A DNA stretch of 64,000 bases from Conchocele bisecta (lineage: Eukaryota > Mollusca > Bivalvia > Lucinida > Thyasiridae), in contig CM055266.1 in assembly GCA_029237695.1 (NCBI GenBank), positions 124,052,569 through 124,116,568 on the forward strand, read 5' to 3'. This document shows, piece after piece, positions 1 to 10,014 of the stretch. How positions within the stretch are numbered: the stretch's first letter is position 1; every line of letters begins with the position of its first letter. The translations under genes were made by a program, and so were the position numbers. Under the pieces are notes generated by a model. The model saw only the letters and a program-made list of their open reading frames with translations. It was not told where the DNA came from and ran no database searches.

Positions 1-508
1 TATAGCTTGATAGATTATCATCAGATGAATCCATGTATGAAATACGAAGGCGTTCCCTGTAAATATACAGAAGTTACACAACATTTACCCCAACGTTAAG
101 TTTACGAACATGCTAAGTTTGTGACCTTGACCTTGTGGTAAGGGTTGTGTGGTGGGTCGTGGATTTGCTACAGTATGATAGAGGGTCATCTGAGGAATGC
201 ATGTATGAAATATCAAGGTGTTCCATGAAAGGAAACAGATGTTATAAGACATTAACCCCAATGTTAAGTTTATGAATGTGCTAAGATTGTGACCTTGACC
301 TTGGGGTAAGGATTGGGTGGTGGGTCATGGATTTGCTACAGCATGAATGAGGGTCATCTGAGGAATGCATGTATGAAATAACAAGGTCTTCCATGGAAGC
401 AAACAGAAGTTATAAGACATTTACCCCAACATTAAGTTTGTGGACGCCGACGCTGACGGCCGACGCCGACGACGCCATAAGCTCTTCTGCACATCGTGCA
501 GGCGAGCT
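1..508 (+). repeat. Helentron-like element tail: 168-bp core array and 3' hairpin
   Basis: About three core units of roughly 168 bp, each with TGACCTTGACCTTG, GGATTTGCTACAG, GAATGCATGTATGAAAT and TTACCCCAAC blocks, run in from the left edge. They are followed by a short GACGCC-rich stretch and a terminal hairpin at 480-508 (outer arms AGCTC/GAGCT, inner arms CTGCAC/GTGCAG). The same family with the same ending occurs at 32787-34019. The 5' end lies outside the window. The right junction enters a Polinton-like polymerase reading frame, so the array is an insertion into that gene. Confidence 0.8.
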
Positions 509-2050
509 AAAAACGAAGATGCGTATAAAGACATGGCTGAAATGACAGATGAGTACGATCTATCTGATTATCCAATTGATAATCCACTGCATGATATAAC
601 TAATAAAACAAGAGGGCCATGATGGCCCCTAATTCGCTCACCCGACTCCATGAAAACCAGAGGAGAATGTGACATTGAGTTCATATGTGTTTTAAAATAA
701 ACGTGCTATTTTTAGCGGTCATCTTGGATTAAGCGACGACTCTCATTTTACCAAATCTGAAAATGCTTCACCCAAGGATCTTAACTTACTATGAAGTTTG
801 GCCAGCATCGGCCATGTGGTTCCTGAGAAAAAGACGTTCAAAATCTCGAATAAATGGACCTTTTGGCGGCCATCATGGATGACATAATCATCCGATTCCG
901 ACAAATATGCACCAGAGCAATAGCCTCATCGATACCTTCAATTTGATATATGACATGAGCATATTCGGTCAAAAATAAAATTTGACCCCACAGTCCACGC
1001 CCATTTTTGACCCCGGGGGGGGGGGGGGGGGGGGTCACTATTTTCACAACTTTGAAAGAGCGTTGTACATCGATCATTCCTACCAAGTTTCGTCGAAATC
1101 CGGCTAGCGGTTCATGAGAGATGTTTTAAGAATTTATGCTATTTTTAGACTGCGGTCATCTTGAATTAGCGATGACCTCCATTTTGACAAATCTGAAAAA
1201 GCTTCACCCATGGACCATAATTGTTAAGTTTGGCTACCATGGGCCAAGCGGTTCATGTGAAGAAGAATTTTGAAATCTCTAATAACAGAACGACCTTTTG
1301 GCCTTTCAGCGGCCATCTTGGATGACATAACCATCCGATTTCGACAACAAATGCACCAGAGTGATCGCCTCGTTGATACCTTCAATTTGATATATGACAT
1401 GACCATATTCGGTCACAAATAAAATTTGACCCCAATTTGACCCCACTGGCCACGCCCATTATTTACCCCGGTTGACGGTTTTTGAGAAGAAGATTTTTTA
1501 AGAATTTGTGATACTTTTAGACGGCGGCCACCTTGGATTACGTAATGACGTCATTTTAACAATTGTGTAATCCCCCTACCTAAGGACCATGACCATGAAG
1601 TTTGGTGACTATAGGCCAAATGGTTACCGAGAAGACGACGGACGACGACGACGGACACATTGCGGTAACAATAGCTCACATGAGCTTCGCTCAGGTGAGC
1701 TAAAACTAATAGGGAAGATGAAAGATGAGTGTAACAGGAACAGCTATTGCAGAGTGCATAGGTCTGCGTCCAGAGTTGTATTCTATATTAAGGGCGGACG
1801 AGCAACTCAACAAGAAAGCAAAGGGAGTAAAGAAGTATGTAGTTAAGAAACAAATAAACTTTGCCCACTACAGTGATGCATTAGTCAATAAACAGAAATA
1901 CTCTCACAAAATGAATATCATAGATCAATGAAACATAACATATATGGATTAACAATAAATAAAACAACACTCTCACCACTAGATACGAAGCGATGGATAG
2001 CGCCAGACGGAATTAATACATACGCGTTTGGGTATCAGCAGGAACAATAA
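509..2050 (+). pseudogene. Polinton-like DNA polymerase B, C-terminal part, interrupted
   Basis: Two coding pieces (509-606 and 1702-2050) read as the C-terminal tail of the protein-primed family B DNA polymerase of Polinton/Maverick (adintovirus-like) elements. Visible blocks are DEYDLSDYPIDNPLHD in the first piece and AECIGLRPELYSIL, KKAKGVKKYVVKK and LSPLDTKRWIAPDG in the second, which is the usual order at the end of this polymerase. The pieces are separated by an 1095-bp Helentron-like insertion, and removing it leaves the frame open across the junction. A one-base frameshift near 1725 and a stop near 1931 break the second piece. The catalytic palm motifs are not present; they would lie left of position 1, beyond the array at 1-508. 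This is a dead remnant of a mobile or viral-type element. Family assignment rests on recognised motifs, not a search. Confidence 0.75.
607..1701 (+). mobile_element. Helentron-like element, AACAAGAGGG family, two ~435-bp cores
   Basis: It starts AACAAGAGGGCCATGATGG, with a GGGCCAT/ATGGCCC palindrome, and ends in the hairpin at 1673-1701 (arms AGCTCACATGAGC and GCTCAGGTGAGCT, loop TTC). It contains roughly two ~435-bp core units (GGCGGCCATCTTGGAT, CCATGGGCCAAGCGG, TACATCGATCATTCC) and a GACGACGG tract before the hairpin. It sits between two A residues with no obvious target duplication. Larger copies are at 53392-55462 and 15517-17480. A poly-G run at 1015-1034 is a probable sequencing weak spot. 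Confidence 0.8.
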
Positions 2051-2109
2051 GTAATTCTTCTTTGACAAAACCTCTTTGTGGCGCCGGAGTTCCCAACTAA
2101 TATACTCTA

Positions 2110-2385
2110 ATACGCTCGCCTTCTCTGGGCGACATGCAGAGCAAAGCGTTTGGGTTATATCACAGAGATATAATTCAGTCTTAAATGACTTAAGAGAACA
2201 GACACAATGGCTGTGTATGTTTTATACAAAAGATAGAGATAGTTTTGCGGACTGTTTGAGAGAAAATGATGTTATTCCAACACTGGAGGAATGAAACAAA
2301 ATAAGAACAGAGTTATCGAAAACAAAATAGTCTAAGTTGCGTATTAGAACTGATCAACCTACTGGTTATAATGAAGTAATGCTGA
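2110..2385 (+). pseudogene. A32-like packaging ATPase C-terminal fragment (Polinton-like)
   Basis: The frame reads SGRHAEQSVWVISQRYNSV, then REQTQWLCMFYTKDRDSFAD, then LRENDVIPTLEE before a stop at 2292. The same family's next block (LRIRTDQPTGY) follows in a shifted frame at ~2333-2365. This is the C-terminal end of the FtsK/HerA-type genome-packaging ATPase found in Polinton/adintovirus-type elements. The Walker A and B motifs are missing, so it is a fragment. It lies directly downstream of the polymerase remnant on the same strand, supporting one original element. Short length and frameshifts mark it as inactive. Confidence 0.65.
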
Positions 2386-2680
2386 AGATTGCTTAGTAAT
2401 ACTTAGTAATACTTAGTATTGCTTGTTTTAGCTTGTTTTAGCTTAGCTTTGCTGAGTATTTCATAGCTAAATTTGTTGATAACTCCTTAGCAAATAAGCT
2501 TTGCTGAGTAATCTTAAGCTAACTTTTAAATTAAATAGTAGTAATAGAAAGAATGTTTGTATTATCCCGTCAACACAGTGCGTATGTGCCGTGAAACACG
2601 TTGCCGTGAAACATTTTTGATATCCAGTCAATACAATTTTTGCATTTTACAGCCATTTGTAGGTGTTGACGGGATTAATA
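2386..2680. other. AT-rich spacer with short TTAGTAATAC/TTGCTGAG repeats
   Basis: No credible gene is seen. Words such as TTAGTAATAC and TAGCTTTGCTGAG recur several times between 2390 and 2520, and a GTGCCGTGAAACA word occurs twice near 2588-2612. It probably belongs to the decayed Polinton-like element. Confidence 0.4.
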
Positions 2681-2822
2681 GAATAGTAGGTTAGTGCCGT
2701 GAATGGGAAAAAATATCTGACGCGGCACGGAAACGGAATGTGCTCGGCAGAGCCTCGCCCATCCCGTTTCCTGAGCCTTGCGAGATATTTTTTCCCATTC
2801 ACGGCACTAATCTACTATTCTC
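2681..2822. repeat. Foldback (hairpin) element, ~40-bp arms
   Basis: An arm beginning AGAATAGTAGGTTAGTGCC (2681) is mirrored by an arm ending GGCACTAATCTACTATTCT (2822). They enclose ~60 bp of GC-rich sequence. The arms are nearly perfect and would form a strong cruciform. It looks like a small foldback MITE. Confidence 0.75.
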
Positions 2823-2909
2823 TATATATTGACATTCATAGAATTATTGATTATTATACTTGGCTGTGTTTGGGTTTAGTTTCAAATTAAAAACATATTA
2901 CATATAAAA

Positions 2910-3101
2910 ATGGAATGTGACGAGCTTAATGAGAAATTAATTGATGATGATGGGAGTACTGATAATGAAGCCAATATAGACCACATAAAACAACGGTTAT
3001 CTTCAATTATTTCATTTATATTATTTCAACACGCTCTAACTACGACTTGCTGCGAGTTTTACTTTAAGTTCGGTGCATTCTGGCACCAATTACTACAATG
3101 A
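2910..3101 (+). CDS. small acidic ORF, possible accessory gene of Polinton-like element
   Basis: A 63-codon ORF starts with an ATG in an A-rich context; the N-terminus is acidic (CDELNEKLIDDDGSTDNEAN) and the C-terminus is hydrophobic and Cys/Phe-rich. No family is recognised. It lies between the ATPase fragment and the next accessory ORF on the same strand, in the position where such elements carry short structural genes. It may equally be a decayed or chance ORF. Confidence 0.3.
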   Translation: MECDELNEKLIDDDGSTDNEANIDHIKQRLSSIISFILFQHALTTTCCEFYFKFGAFWHQLLQ

Positions 3102-3155
3102 TTACAACAATTAAATATTGTCAATTTAAAAATATAAAAGATAAAAATATAAACA

Positions 3156-3426
3156 ATGGAGAACAATCAACAGATACCTGAAGAAGAATAAGTAGTGCCA
3201 AAGGAGGAGATTAAACAAGTAACAAAGAATCCAAAACGGGTGGAAGCTGGCAAAAAGGGTGCAGCTGTGCGTAAGGCCAAACAAGAAAGTATAAAACAAA
3301 TTATATAAGAAAACACCTGACGATGAACCCATCACGGTCATTGTCCATAAAACAAAATCAAATTTGACATATTTGATTTCCGGAATAGGGTTAAAAGCCG
3401 GTGGGCTTTTCTTGGGTGGAATTTAG
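3156..3426 (+). pseudogene. Polinton-like accessory protein with basic segment and membrane helix
   Basis: The reading frame opens at ATG 3156 and is broken by a stop near 3189 and a frameshift near 3305. The first part contains a lysine/arginine-rich block (TKNPKRVEAGKKGAAVRKAK); the second ends in a hydrophobic, probably membrane-spanning stretch (LISGIGLKAGGLFLGGI). A basic KNPKRV-type block followed by a hydrophobic helix is typical of a small conserved accessory ORF in Polinton/adintovirus-type elements of aquatic invertebrates; its function is not known to me. Position and strand agree with the neighbouring remnants at 509-2385 and 6260-6938. It is not expressible as it stands. Confidence 0.55.
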
Positions 3427-3875
3427 TTTGGCCATCCTCTACAGTTAATGATAAGAAACCTATAACGCATACAGTTAATGCAGTTAATCCACACTATATG
3501 GAATAAATTAAACCTTTAACTAGAAATGGACGCTTGTCGACAAGCGCATGTGTATCCCCCTCCCCAGATACACAAGTAGTTTGAAAAAAGGGTGTTCGAG
3601 TTATGCTCCGGAGACAAAATCAGTGACGGAAAAACAAAGGGAGATAACTAAACAATTAGTGATGCAACAGTTGTCATTCTTGCGTGACACACCTTTAGGC
3701 TCGTGGTCTATGCATGTGTGAAGTTTCATGAAAATATTCCAAAGGGTGTTCGGACACGAAATCAGTGCACGAAACAACAAAGGGAGATAACTAAGAAATT
3801 AACGACGCAAGAGTTGTCATTCTTACGTGCGACACACCTTTGGGTCGTCTTCTATGCATGTGTGAAGTTTAATAA

Positions 3876-5049
3876 ACTAGAAAATGTGTTCATAGAACAC
3901 GGATGTCCCACATATCGCTTTGATAATAAATGAGGCCAAATTACAAGTCAAAATTTTCTTTTACCTGAGCGTTAAAGTTTTTGAAGAACCAAGTATGTGA
4001 TCTTAACCCTGGGCTTGGCGGGGGCAGGACGAACGTGGATTTGGCACAGGGCGGTAGAGGACCATTAGAGTAACGCGTATATGAAATATGAAGCTGATCC
4101 GTGAATGGAAAGAAAAATTATAAGATATTTACCTGAGCGTTAAAGTTTTTGAAGCACCAAGTATGTAACCTTGACCATGGGCTTGGCGGGGGCAGGACGA
4201 ACGTGGATTTGGCACAGGGCGGTAGAGGACCATTAGAGCAATGTGTATATGAAATATGAAGCTGACCCGTGAAAGAAAACATAAATTATAAGATATTAAC
4301 CTGAGCGTTAAAGTTTTTGAAGCACCAAGTATGTGACCTTGACCCTGGGCTTGGCGGGGACAGGACGAACGTGGATTTGGCACAGGGCGGTAGAGGACCA
4401 TTAGAGTAATGCGTATATGAAATAAGAAGCTGATCCGTGAAAGAAAACAGAAATTATAAGATATTTACCTGAGCGTTAAAGTTTTTGAAGCACCAAGTAT
4501 GTAACCTTGACCCTGGGCTTGGCGGGGGCAGGACGAACGTGGATTTGGCACAGGGCGGTAGAGGACCATTAGAGCAATGTGTATATGAAATATGAAGCTG
4601 ATCCGTGAAAGAAAACAGAAAGTATAAGATATTAACCTGAGCGTTAAAGTTTTTGAAGCACCAAGTATGTGACCTTGACCCTGGGCTTGTCGGGGGCAGG
4701 AAAAACGTGGATTTGGCACAGGGCGATAGTGAACCATCAGAGCAATGTGTATATGAAATATGAAGCAGATCGGTCGAAGGATGAAGAAATTATGAGACAT
4801 TTACCCGAGTGTTAAAGTTTTGTGACGGACGGACGGACGGACGGACGGACGGACGGGACGCACGTTCCTACGAATGAATACTTGTTGGGCTTTTACTGTA
4901 TAAAAATACCCAACAAGAGTACCCAACACTATCCTAACCCTACCCAATAAGATCCCCGTACGCTTACAACAAGTACCCATTCGTGTGTGCGGACGGACGG
5001 TCGGACAAGGGTAACACTAAATGCCCCCTCTACTATCGTGGTGGGGCAT
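3876..5049 (+). mobile_element. pearl-like element nested in composite copy A
   Basis: It starts ACTAGAAAATGTGTTCATAG and carries five core units of ~168-175 bp (TGACCTTGACCCTGGGC, GTGGATTTGGCACAGGG, GGACCATTAGAG). A (ACGG)n tract at 4824-4853 follows, then a ~130-bp stretch rich in ACCCAACA/GTACCCA words, and the 3' hairpin (ATGCCCCC...GGGGCAT, ~5020-5049). The flanks rejoin into an uninterrupted composite core unit. Copies B and C carry it at the same position. Confidence 0.8.
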
Positions 5050-5219
5050 ACAAATATTCCAAAGGGTGTTCGAGTTATGCTCTGGATACGAAATCAGAGC
5101 ATGAAACAACAAAGGGAGATAAGTAAACAAGAATTCCGCGGAATCAAATGCCTCGCCTTGTCCCGCCTTGACCTCCAGCCTGGGCCCGAAAGCAATTTTC
5201 ACTGGCCCGAACATATTAT

Positions 5220-5285
5220 ACAATTATTGACTAGTGAGCCATGGAATATCAGATTATATTCTATGGCTCACTAGTCAATAATTGT
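5220..5285. repeat. near-perfect 66-bp palindrome
   Basis: Arms ACAATTATTGACTAGTGAGC and GCTCACTAGTCAATAATTGT flank CATGGAATATCAGATTATATTCTATG. The same palindrome occurs in composite copies B (~30630-30695) and C (~56605-56670). An A-rich tract containing AATGGAAAAAAAAAG follows in each copy. Confidence 0.85.
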
Positions 5286-6259
5286 TTTATTATATGATAA
5301 TAGTCTGTATATAGCACTTACGACCTTATGCTACTAGACAAAAATTTAAAAAGAATTTGAAAAATAAAATGAAAAAAAAATGGAAAAAAAAAGTTTAAAA
5401 ATTAAAAATAATAATGCTTGTTACTGGAGCCCAGATTTTTTTTGTTAATAGTCCTATATTTATCTACATATATCTGCACAGGTCCACATAATGCCACAAT
5501 ATTTTCAACACAGTTTACGGAAATGTAATATCCAATGTAGTAATTTACCTGTATAAATTACCTGTGGTCAGAGTGGTCAAGACTGGACATTTGCACATGC
5601 TAGCAAATGCACAGGTGAATGGTTCTCCCAGTCTCTACTGTTCAACCGGAGAAGGCTATTGTTCTCTCTACAGGTAAGGTGTACAGAGCACACGAGAAAA
5701 CTGGTCTTCATGCATTATTGTCCAGTTTGTAGAGTGCGCAAAACAAAAAAGGGAGATAACTCAAATATTAGCTACGCAAGAGTTGTCATTCTTGTGCGCG
5801 ACACACCTCCGGGTCGTGGTCTATGCATGTATGAAGTTTCATGAAAATATTCCAAAGGGTGGTCGAGTTATGCTCGGACAGGAAATCAGTGCGCGAAAAC
5901 AAAAAAGGGAGATAACTAAAGAATTAGCTATGCAAGAGTTGTCATTCTCGTGCACGACACACCTTCGGTTCGTGGTCTTATTGAATGTGTGAAGTTTCAT
6001 AAAAATATTCCAAAGGGTGGTCGAGTTATGGTCAATCAGTGCGCGAAACAAAAAAGGGAGATAACTAAAACATTAGCTATGCAAGAGTTGTCATTCTTGT
6101 GCGCGACACACGTTCGGGTCGTGGTCTATGCATGTGTGAAGTTTCATGAAAATATTCCAAAGGGTGGTCGAGTTATGCTCCGGACAAGAAGTGTCTGCGG
6201 CGGACGCGGACTCGGACGCGGACGCGGCCCGCTGTCAAATCCATAGTATAAAAAAAACA

Positions 6260-6499
6260 ATGACAACGATCAATACCGACGGTAAAATAATTGGAAAGCT
6301 TGTATACCACGCTGCTGTTATTACAGCTTTGGAGATAGGATATGCACAAATAACGAATACAATTATTAAACAGGCTGTGCCAAAACTACAGCTTGACGGT
6401 TATAATATGGCAATGCTTATGTTGGACATTGGTCTTGCTATTGCTACAAGAGATATGCTTGTTAAACAAGGTATATTTCCAGATAATATTTTGAAGTAA
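6260..6499 (+). CDS. small conserved Polinton-like ORF, function unknown
   Basis: An intact ORF of 79 codons starts at the ATG following an A-rich leader and begins MTTINTDGKIIGKLVYHAAV. It has alternating polar and hydrophobic segments (YNMAMLMLDIGLAIATRDML) and ends FPDNILK before TAA. I recognise it as a short ORF that travels with Polinton/adintovirus-type elements in aquatic invertebrates, but I know of no assigned role. The next ORF starts 8 bp downstream. The start was chosen because the region upstream belongs to the inserted composite element. It is the least damaged gene of this element, probably by chance. Confidence 0.55.
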   Translation: MTTINTDGKIIGKLVYHAAVITALEIGYAQITNTIIKQAVPKLQLDGYNMAMLMLDIGLAIATRDMLVKQGIFPDNILK

Positions 6500-6507
6500 G
6501 AACTTAA

Positions 6508-6938
6508 ATGGCGGGAATAGCTACGATGGTTGGTGGCTCATTGGGTAATGCATTGGCGTTTATAGGGAGTAATTTATTATTCAGTTCATTGAGTAGTAAT
6601 TCTGCTGCCAATGTGGAGCGCAAACGACATAACGAGGCCGTAGAGCAATTGCAAAAGGCACAGTGGGCAGAAAAAAGAACAGAGAGATTAGACTGGATTA
6701 ATAATGAAATCGGGAAATAAAATCACGCTGCTAAGTCGTTTGATGATGTGGACGAAGCTATTAGAGAATATAATGCTGTAACTGCTCCAGTTTCAGGCGC
6801 ACAACGATTACAGTCGTTGAGAGAGGGCCAGCTTTGAGGGATTACCATACACCTTCACAAAGTCAAAAATATAGAGAAATTGTGTTTATTGTTGGCGGAA
6901 TGGCGGTTATTGGGTTCATTGCGTATATATTGGCTTAA
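6508..6938 (+). pseudogene. Polinton-like coiled-coil/membrane ORF, broken
   Basis: It starts MAGIATMVGGSLGNALAFIG (hydrophobic N-terminus). A charged, probably coiled-coil segment follows, with KRHNEAVEQLQKAQ and KRTERLDWINNEIGK. An in-frame TAA at ~6718 and a frameshift near 6838 interrupt it. The C-terminal piece reads DYHTPSQSQKYREIVF and then a membrane-like helix (VGGMAVIGFIAYILA) before the final TAA. The order (hydrophobic N-terminus, ERLDWINxE-type coil, TPS motif, terminal helix) matches a recurrent Polinton-like accessory protein of unknown function. It lies 8 bp after the preceding ORF and likely formed a tandem pair with it. Confidence 0.55.
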
Positions 6939-7483
6939 ATGTAATGCTATTAATTTACGCCACCGCATATATATATCAAGAAAATCATGTTTAATTTCTA
7001 TTAATTTTTACTTGGGGTAAAACCCTTGAAGATACGCTTTTGTAAGGTTTTCCATTCAATCCGGCATGCCCGAAAACATATAAAATAGTCGATATAGTGA
7101 TGTCTCTTAGAGAAGATTCTAACGTGTAAAATTGCCCCCTGTTCACTGCTTCTTATTCTAAAGTATTTGATATAAAGGGAGACTACCTATTGCATTTTAA
7201 TGACAGCCTGTTTATCTAGTTATCTTTCATTATACGTGTAGCCAATTTTGGCGCGAATATTCTCTGGATAGAGATCTTATATGCGCGGAATGTGTGGGCT
7301 CCCTACGGGGTGGCTCGCCGCTTTAATGCAGAAAACTATCTAAACTTGTTGGTTTTCATATAATACTCACATCTCACAATTGCACTGGACAGCGGGTGTC
7401 TATTTCCAAATGGATTGTTTGTGAGATAGTGATTGCCATACATGTTATGTGCCTGCATCGCTATGTTATGTCATTACATTATT
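6939..7483. other. no gene seen
   Basis: AT-rich DNA with no recognised coding motif. It may contain the right end of the Polinton-like element, but I found no terminal inverted repeat partner in the window. Confidence 0.3.
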
Positions 7484-8194
7484 TTGTCATACCGCAGATA
7501 AGTTTCTCGGCTTTTGATTGGCTAGCTTGCCTGGTCATATATATTACATGACCTGCCAAGGCCGTCGAACATAGAAAAATTGCGATTCCCCTCCGGCGCC
7601 TCGCGTCCAATGAAGACACATTTTGAAAGCGTCTAGCGATTGCGAATTGTATTCCTTACTAAACACAATAAAACCACGAATTGATCAATACAAGTAACAA
7701 ATTGTACACTCAAAACCAGTCTTTATTGTTTATTTTTCCATAAATATTCTTCGCTCATCAAAATATGAGCGAAAAATTAGCCAAAATAACGAAAATTGCT
7801 TTTCAAATCTCAACACGCTTGCCTTCGTGACACGGATATATTTAGGTCACAAACTATGGTTCCACGCACGAAACCGCAGCGTAGCAATGACAGCGAATGT
7901 TTGGGAACCAGTCGCATTATTCTAGAGGCGCCAAAGGGAGAGCAGATCGATAGAGCAGTGGAATATAAATTAAATTACACGATATAAAAGAACTGTCATA
8001 AAGTAGTTTTCGATGGATTTCTTACTCAATATTTAGTTTGTTTTCATTTAATAAAAAAAACAAAATGTTCATTTAGGCCTTTATATTAAGACTGACGGTA
8101 GAAAATCGAATCTCGGATTAGTTTTCTTCCTGAAAGAAAGATCAAAAGAAGAGATATGTTTATACGGCCAAATACAGGATCTGCGGTTTGACAA
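7484..8194 (+). mobile_element. 711-bp TIR element, copy 1
   Basis: It is bounded by TTGTCATACCGCAGAT and ATCTGCGGTTTGACAA inverted ends. A second copy (704 bp) lies at 45637-46340 in the opposite orientation; the two match along their length, including a TTCGCTCATCAAAATATGAG palindromic word. No transposase is encoded, so it looks like a non-autonomous DNA transposon. In both copies the same hairpin element (here 8202-8317) lies next to the same end. Confidence 0.75.
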
Positions 8195-8201
8195 ATACGT
8201 T

Positions 8202-8317
8202 ATTGTGATTCTACACAGGCTATATGGTGTAATATTGCCCGTCTGAAGGTATGTTCACCCTCGGCGACCTCCAGACGGGCAATATTACACCATATAGCCT
8301 GTGTAGACTCACAATAA
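8202..8317. repeat. hairpin element with ~45-bp arms
   Basis: ATTGTGATTCTACACAGGCT... is mirrored by ...AGCCTGTGTAGACTCACAAT around a ~25-bp centre. A partial copy sits at ~45588-45630, next to the other 711-bp element. Confidence 0.8.
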
Positions 8318-8887
8318 CTTATAATGTTATGTCATAACATTATTATGTTGTGTGTTTTCATTATTATGTTATGTAGACTTACCATTATGTTATGTGCATA
8401 CATCATTATGTTATGTAGACTTATCATATTGTTATGTGCATACATTGTTATTTTATGTAGACTTACCATTATGTTATGTGCATACATCATTATGTTATGT
8501 AGACTTATCATTATGTTATGTGCATACATCATTATGTTATGTAGACTACCATTATGTTTAGTGCATACATTGTTATGTTGTGTAGACTTACCATTATAGT
8601 TAGTGCATACATCATTATGTTTATGTAGTTACTTATATTGTATGTGTGCATACATTGTTAAGTTGTGTAGACTTACCATTATGTTATGTGCATACATTAT
8701 TATGTTATGTAGACTTACCATTATGTTATGTGCATACATCATTATGTTATGTAGACTTACCATTATGTTATGTGCATACATTGTTATGTTGTGTAGACTT
8801 ACCATTATGTTATATGCATACATCATTATGTTGTGTAGACTCATCATTATGTTATGTGAAAACATTGTTATGTTGTGTAGACTGTAC
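8318..8887 (+). repeat. 42-bp minisatellite array, forward orientation
   Basis: Units alternate CATTATGTTATGTGCATA and CATTATGTTATGTAGACTTAC, giving a ~42-bp period made of two ~21-bp half units. All six frames stay open because of the repeat, so the long translations here are not genes. The reverse-complement array is at 10345-11095. Confidence 0.95.
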
Positions 8888-9270
8888 ACATCATTGGACC
8901 GCGCTGATAATTTCTCTAAATACTAGATGATTTTTCAACTTGTCTGAAATTTAGTCCATTTTTCATCAATTCGCTCGGAACACACATTTTCTATTTATAA
9001 ATGAATGATGGAATGAGCCATTGTAACCCTCCCATATCGAAAATGTCGGTATGGTTTGCAACTCTCCGTCCATTTGTCCATACACACTAAGTAGGTATAT
9101 AATAGACCTAGCTCCTTTTGGACTAGGAAATGGGCGTTTCATGTGCTCTGTATGCCGTTGTTCCCTTCACACTTATCAGTGGTAAAGCATTGCAGATATT
9201 CATTCGTCCGTCTCGAGTTGTTCGTCCATCTGACACACTTTACGACCAGCTTAAATTGTGAATAGCCCGA
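8888..9270. other. no gene seen
   Basis: Moderately AT-rich unique-looking sequence between the minisatellite and a Helentron-like fragment. No coding motif, hairpin or repeat partner was recognised. Confidence 0.3.
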
Positions 9271-9275
9271 TAGCA

Positions 9276-9420
9276 ACTAGAAAAAAATGTGTCTAGACAC
9301 AGTGATGCCCCCGTTAGCAGCTTTGACCAAACACTTGAAGCTTTTCTGAGTTAAATGGATGGCCAATGTGAATGTTTGCGACGGATGCACGGACAGACAG
9401 ACGGACAGACAGACGGACAG
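9276..9420 (+). mobile_element. short pearl-like fragment: 5' end plus (ACGG/ACAG)n
   Basis: It begins ACTAGAAAAAAATGTGTC, carries the 5' subterminal ATGCCCCC motif (~9305), a short core remnant and an ACGGACAGACAG tract at ~9390-9420. No 3' hairpin follows; the SINE-like element begins directly. Confidence 0.6.
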
Positions 9421-9817
9421 TGAGTGAGTGAGTGAATAGGGTTTAACATCCGCTTTTCTGACATAGAGGTACAAGCCTCAGGGAGTCTACACGCAGACGG
9501 TTCAACGGGGTCGTGTCCCATATCCACCTGTCCGAGGGGGGTAAATCCCAACTTCAGAACTCAATATTTACAATCAAAATATATATTCAGTCCTGAAATT
9601 AGAACAACCTGATCTGGTGCCAGGCCCTCGCCACACCAGCATCATTTATCCCATCCCCTAAAAGTAATAGGATTAGCGCTAATCTTACTTTTATATATGG
9701 GGCATAGCCTGACTCAACTCTCACATACAAGAAAGCCAAAAATGTACATGAGGGCCAAATCCGGTATAGTGGGTTCCGGAAAGTATGAACCCAATCGTTA
9801 AGCCAGTTTAGTCGCCT
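9421..9817 (+). repeat. SINE-like element, copy 1
   Basis: Shared blocks CAGCCCTGAAATTAGAA, ACCTGGTGCCAGG (here ATCTGGTGCCAGG), CACTTGG-type and GTAAGGATGAACCC-type words define a family seen at least seven times in the window. This copy has a divergent head (TGAGTGAGTGAGTGAATAGG). Confidence 0.6.
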
Positions 9818-10014
9818 TTTACAACAAGCACACAGACGGACAGACCGACATGTTCGAATTATAATTATCAATAATGCACCCCCCCCCCCACACACACACA
9901 CACTCTGAAGAGTGGCATTTCTTTGTTTTCAATGATATAGGTCTACTGTCCGCAGCTAATGTAACATCGCTACGCTAATCAGATGAACCAATATTTCAGA
10001 GATGGGTGAAAGGG

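Larger units (their letters stand above)
3519..6249 (+). mobile_element. Composite Helentron-like element, copy A
   Basis: The element starts ACTAGAAATGGACGCTTGTC, with a CGCTTGTCGACAAGCG palindrome, followed by GTATCCCCC. Core units of ~160 bp (AGGGAGATAACTA, GAGTTGTCATTCTTG, AAATATTCCAAAGGGTG) lie on both sides of a nested pearl-like element (3876-5049). It ends with a GCGGACGCGGAC tract and CAAATCCATAGTAT at 6249. Unlike copies B and C it lacks the GTATCCCCC...GGGGGATAC terminal hairpin. It interrupts the Polinton-like element between its accessory ORFs. Confidence 0.85.

Noticed and set aside
440..622. Complete 60-codon gene starting MDADADGRRRRRH
   Set aside because: The first half is the array's GACGCC tract and hairpin; only the second half is the polymerase remnant.
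4129..4800. ORFs with HIHIALMVLYRPVPNP repeats
   Set aside because: Antisense reading of pearl core units; they repeat with the array period and have no domain.
8318..8887. CRISPR-like regular repeats
   Set aside because: No unique spacers, both halves repeat, eukaryotic context, no cas genes.
8324..8930. Long overlapping ORFs of MLCAYIIMLCRL-type repeats on both strands
   Set aside because: They follow from a 42-bp repeat (a multiple of three) lacking stops; all frames are open.
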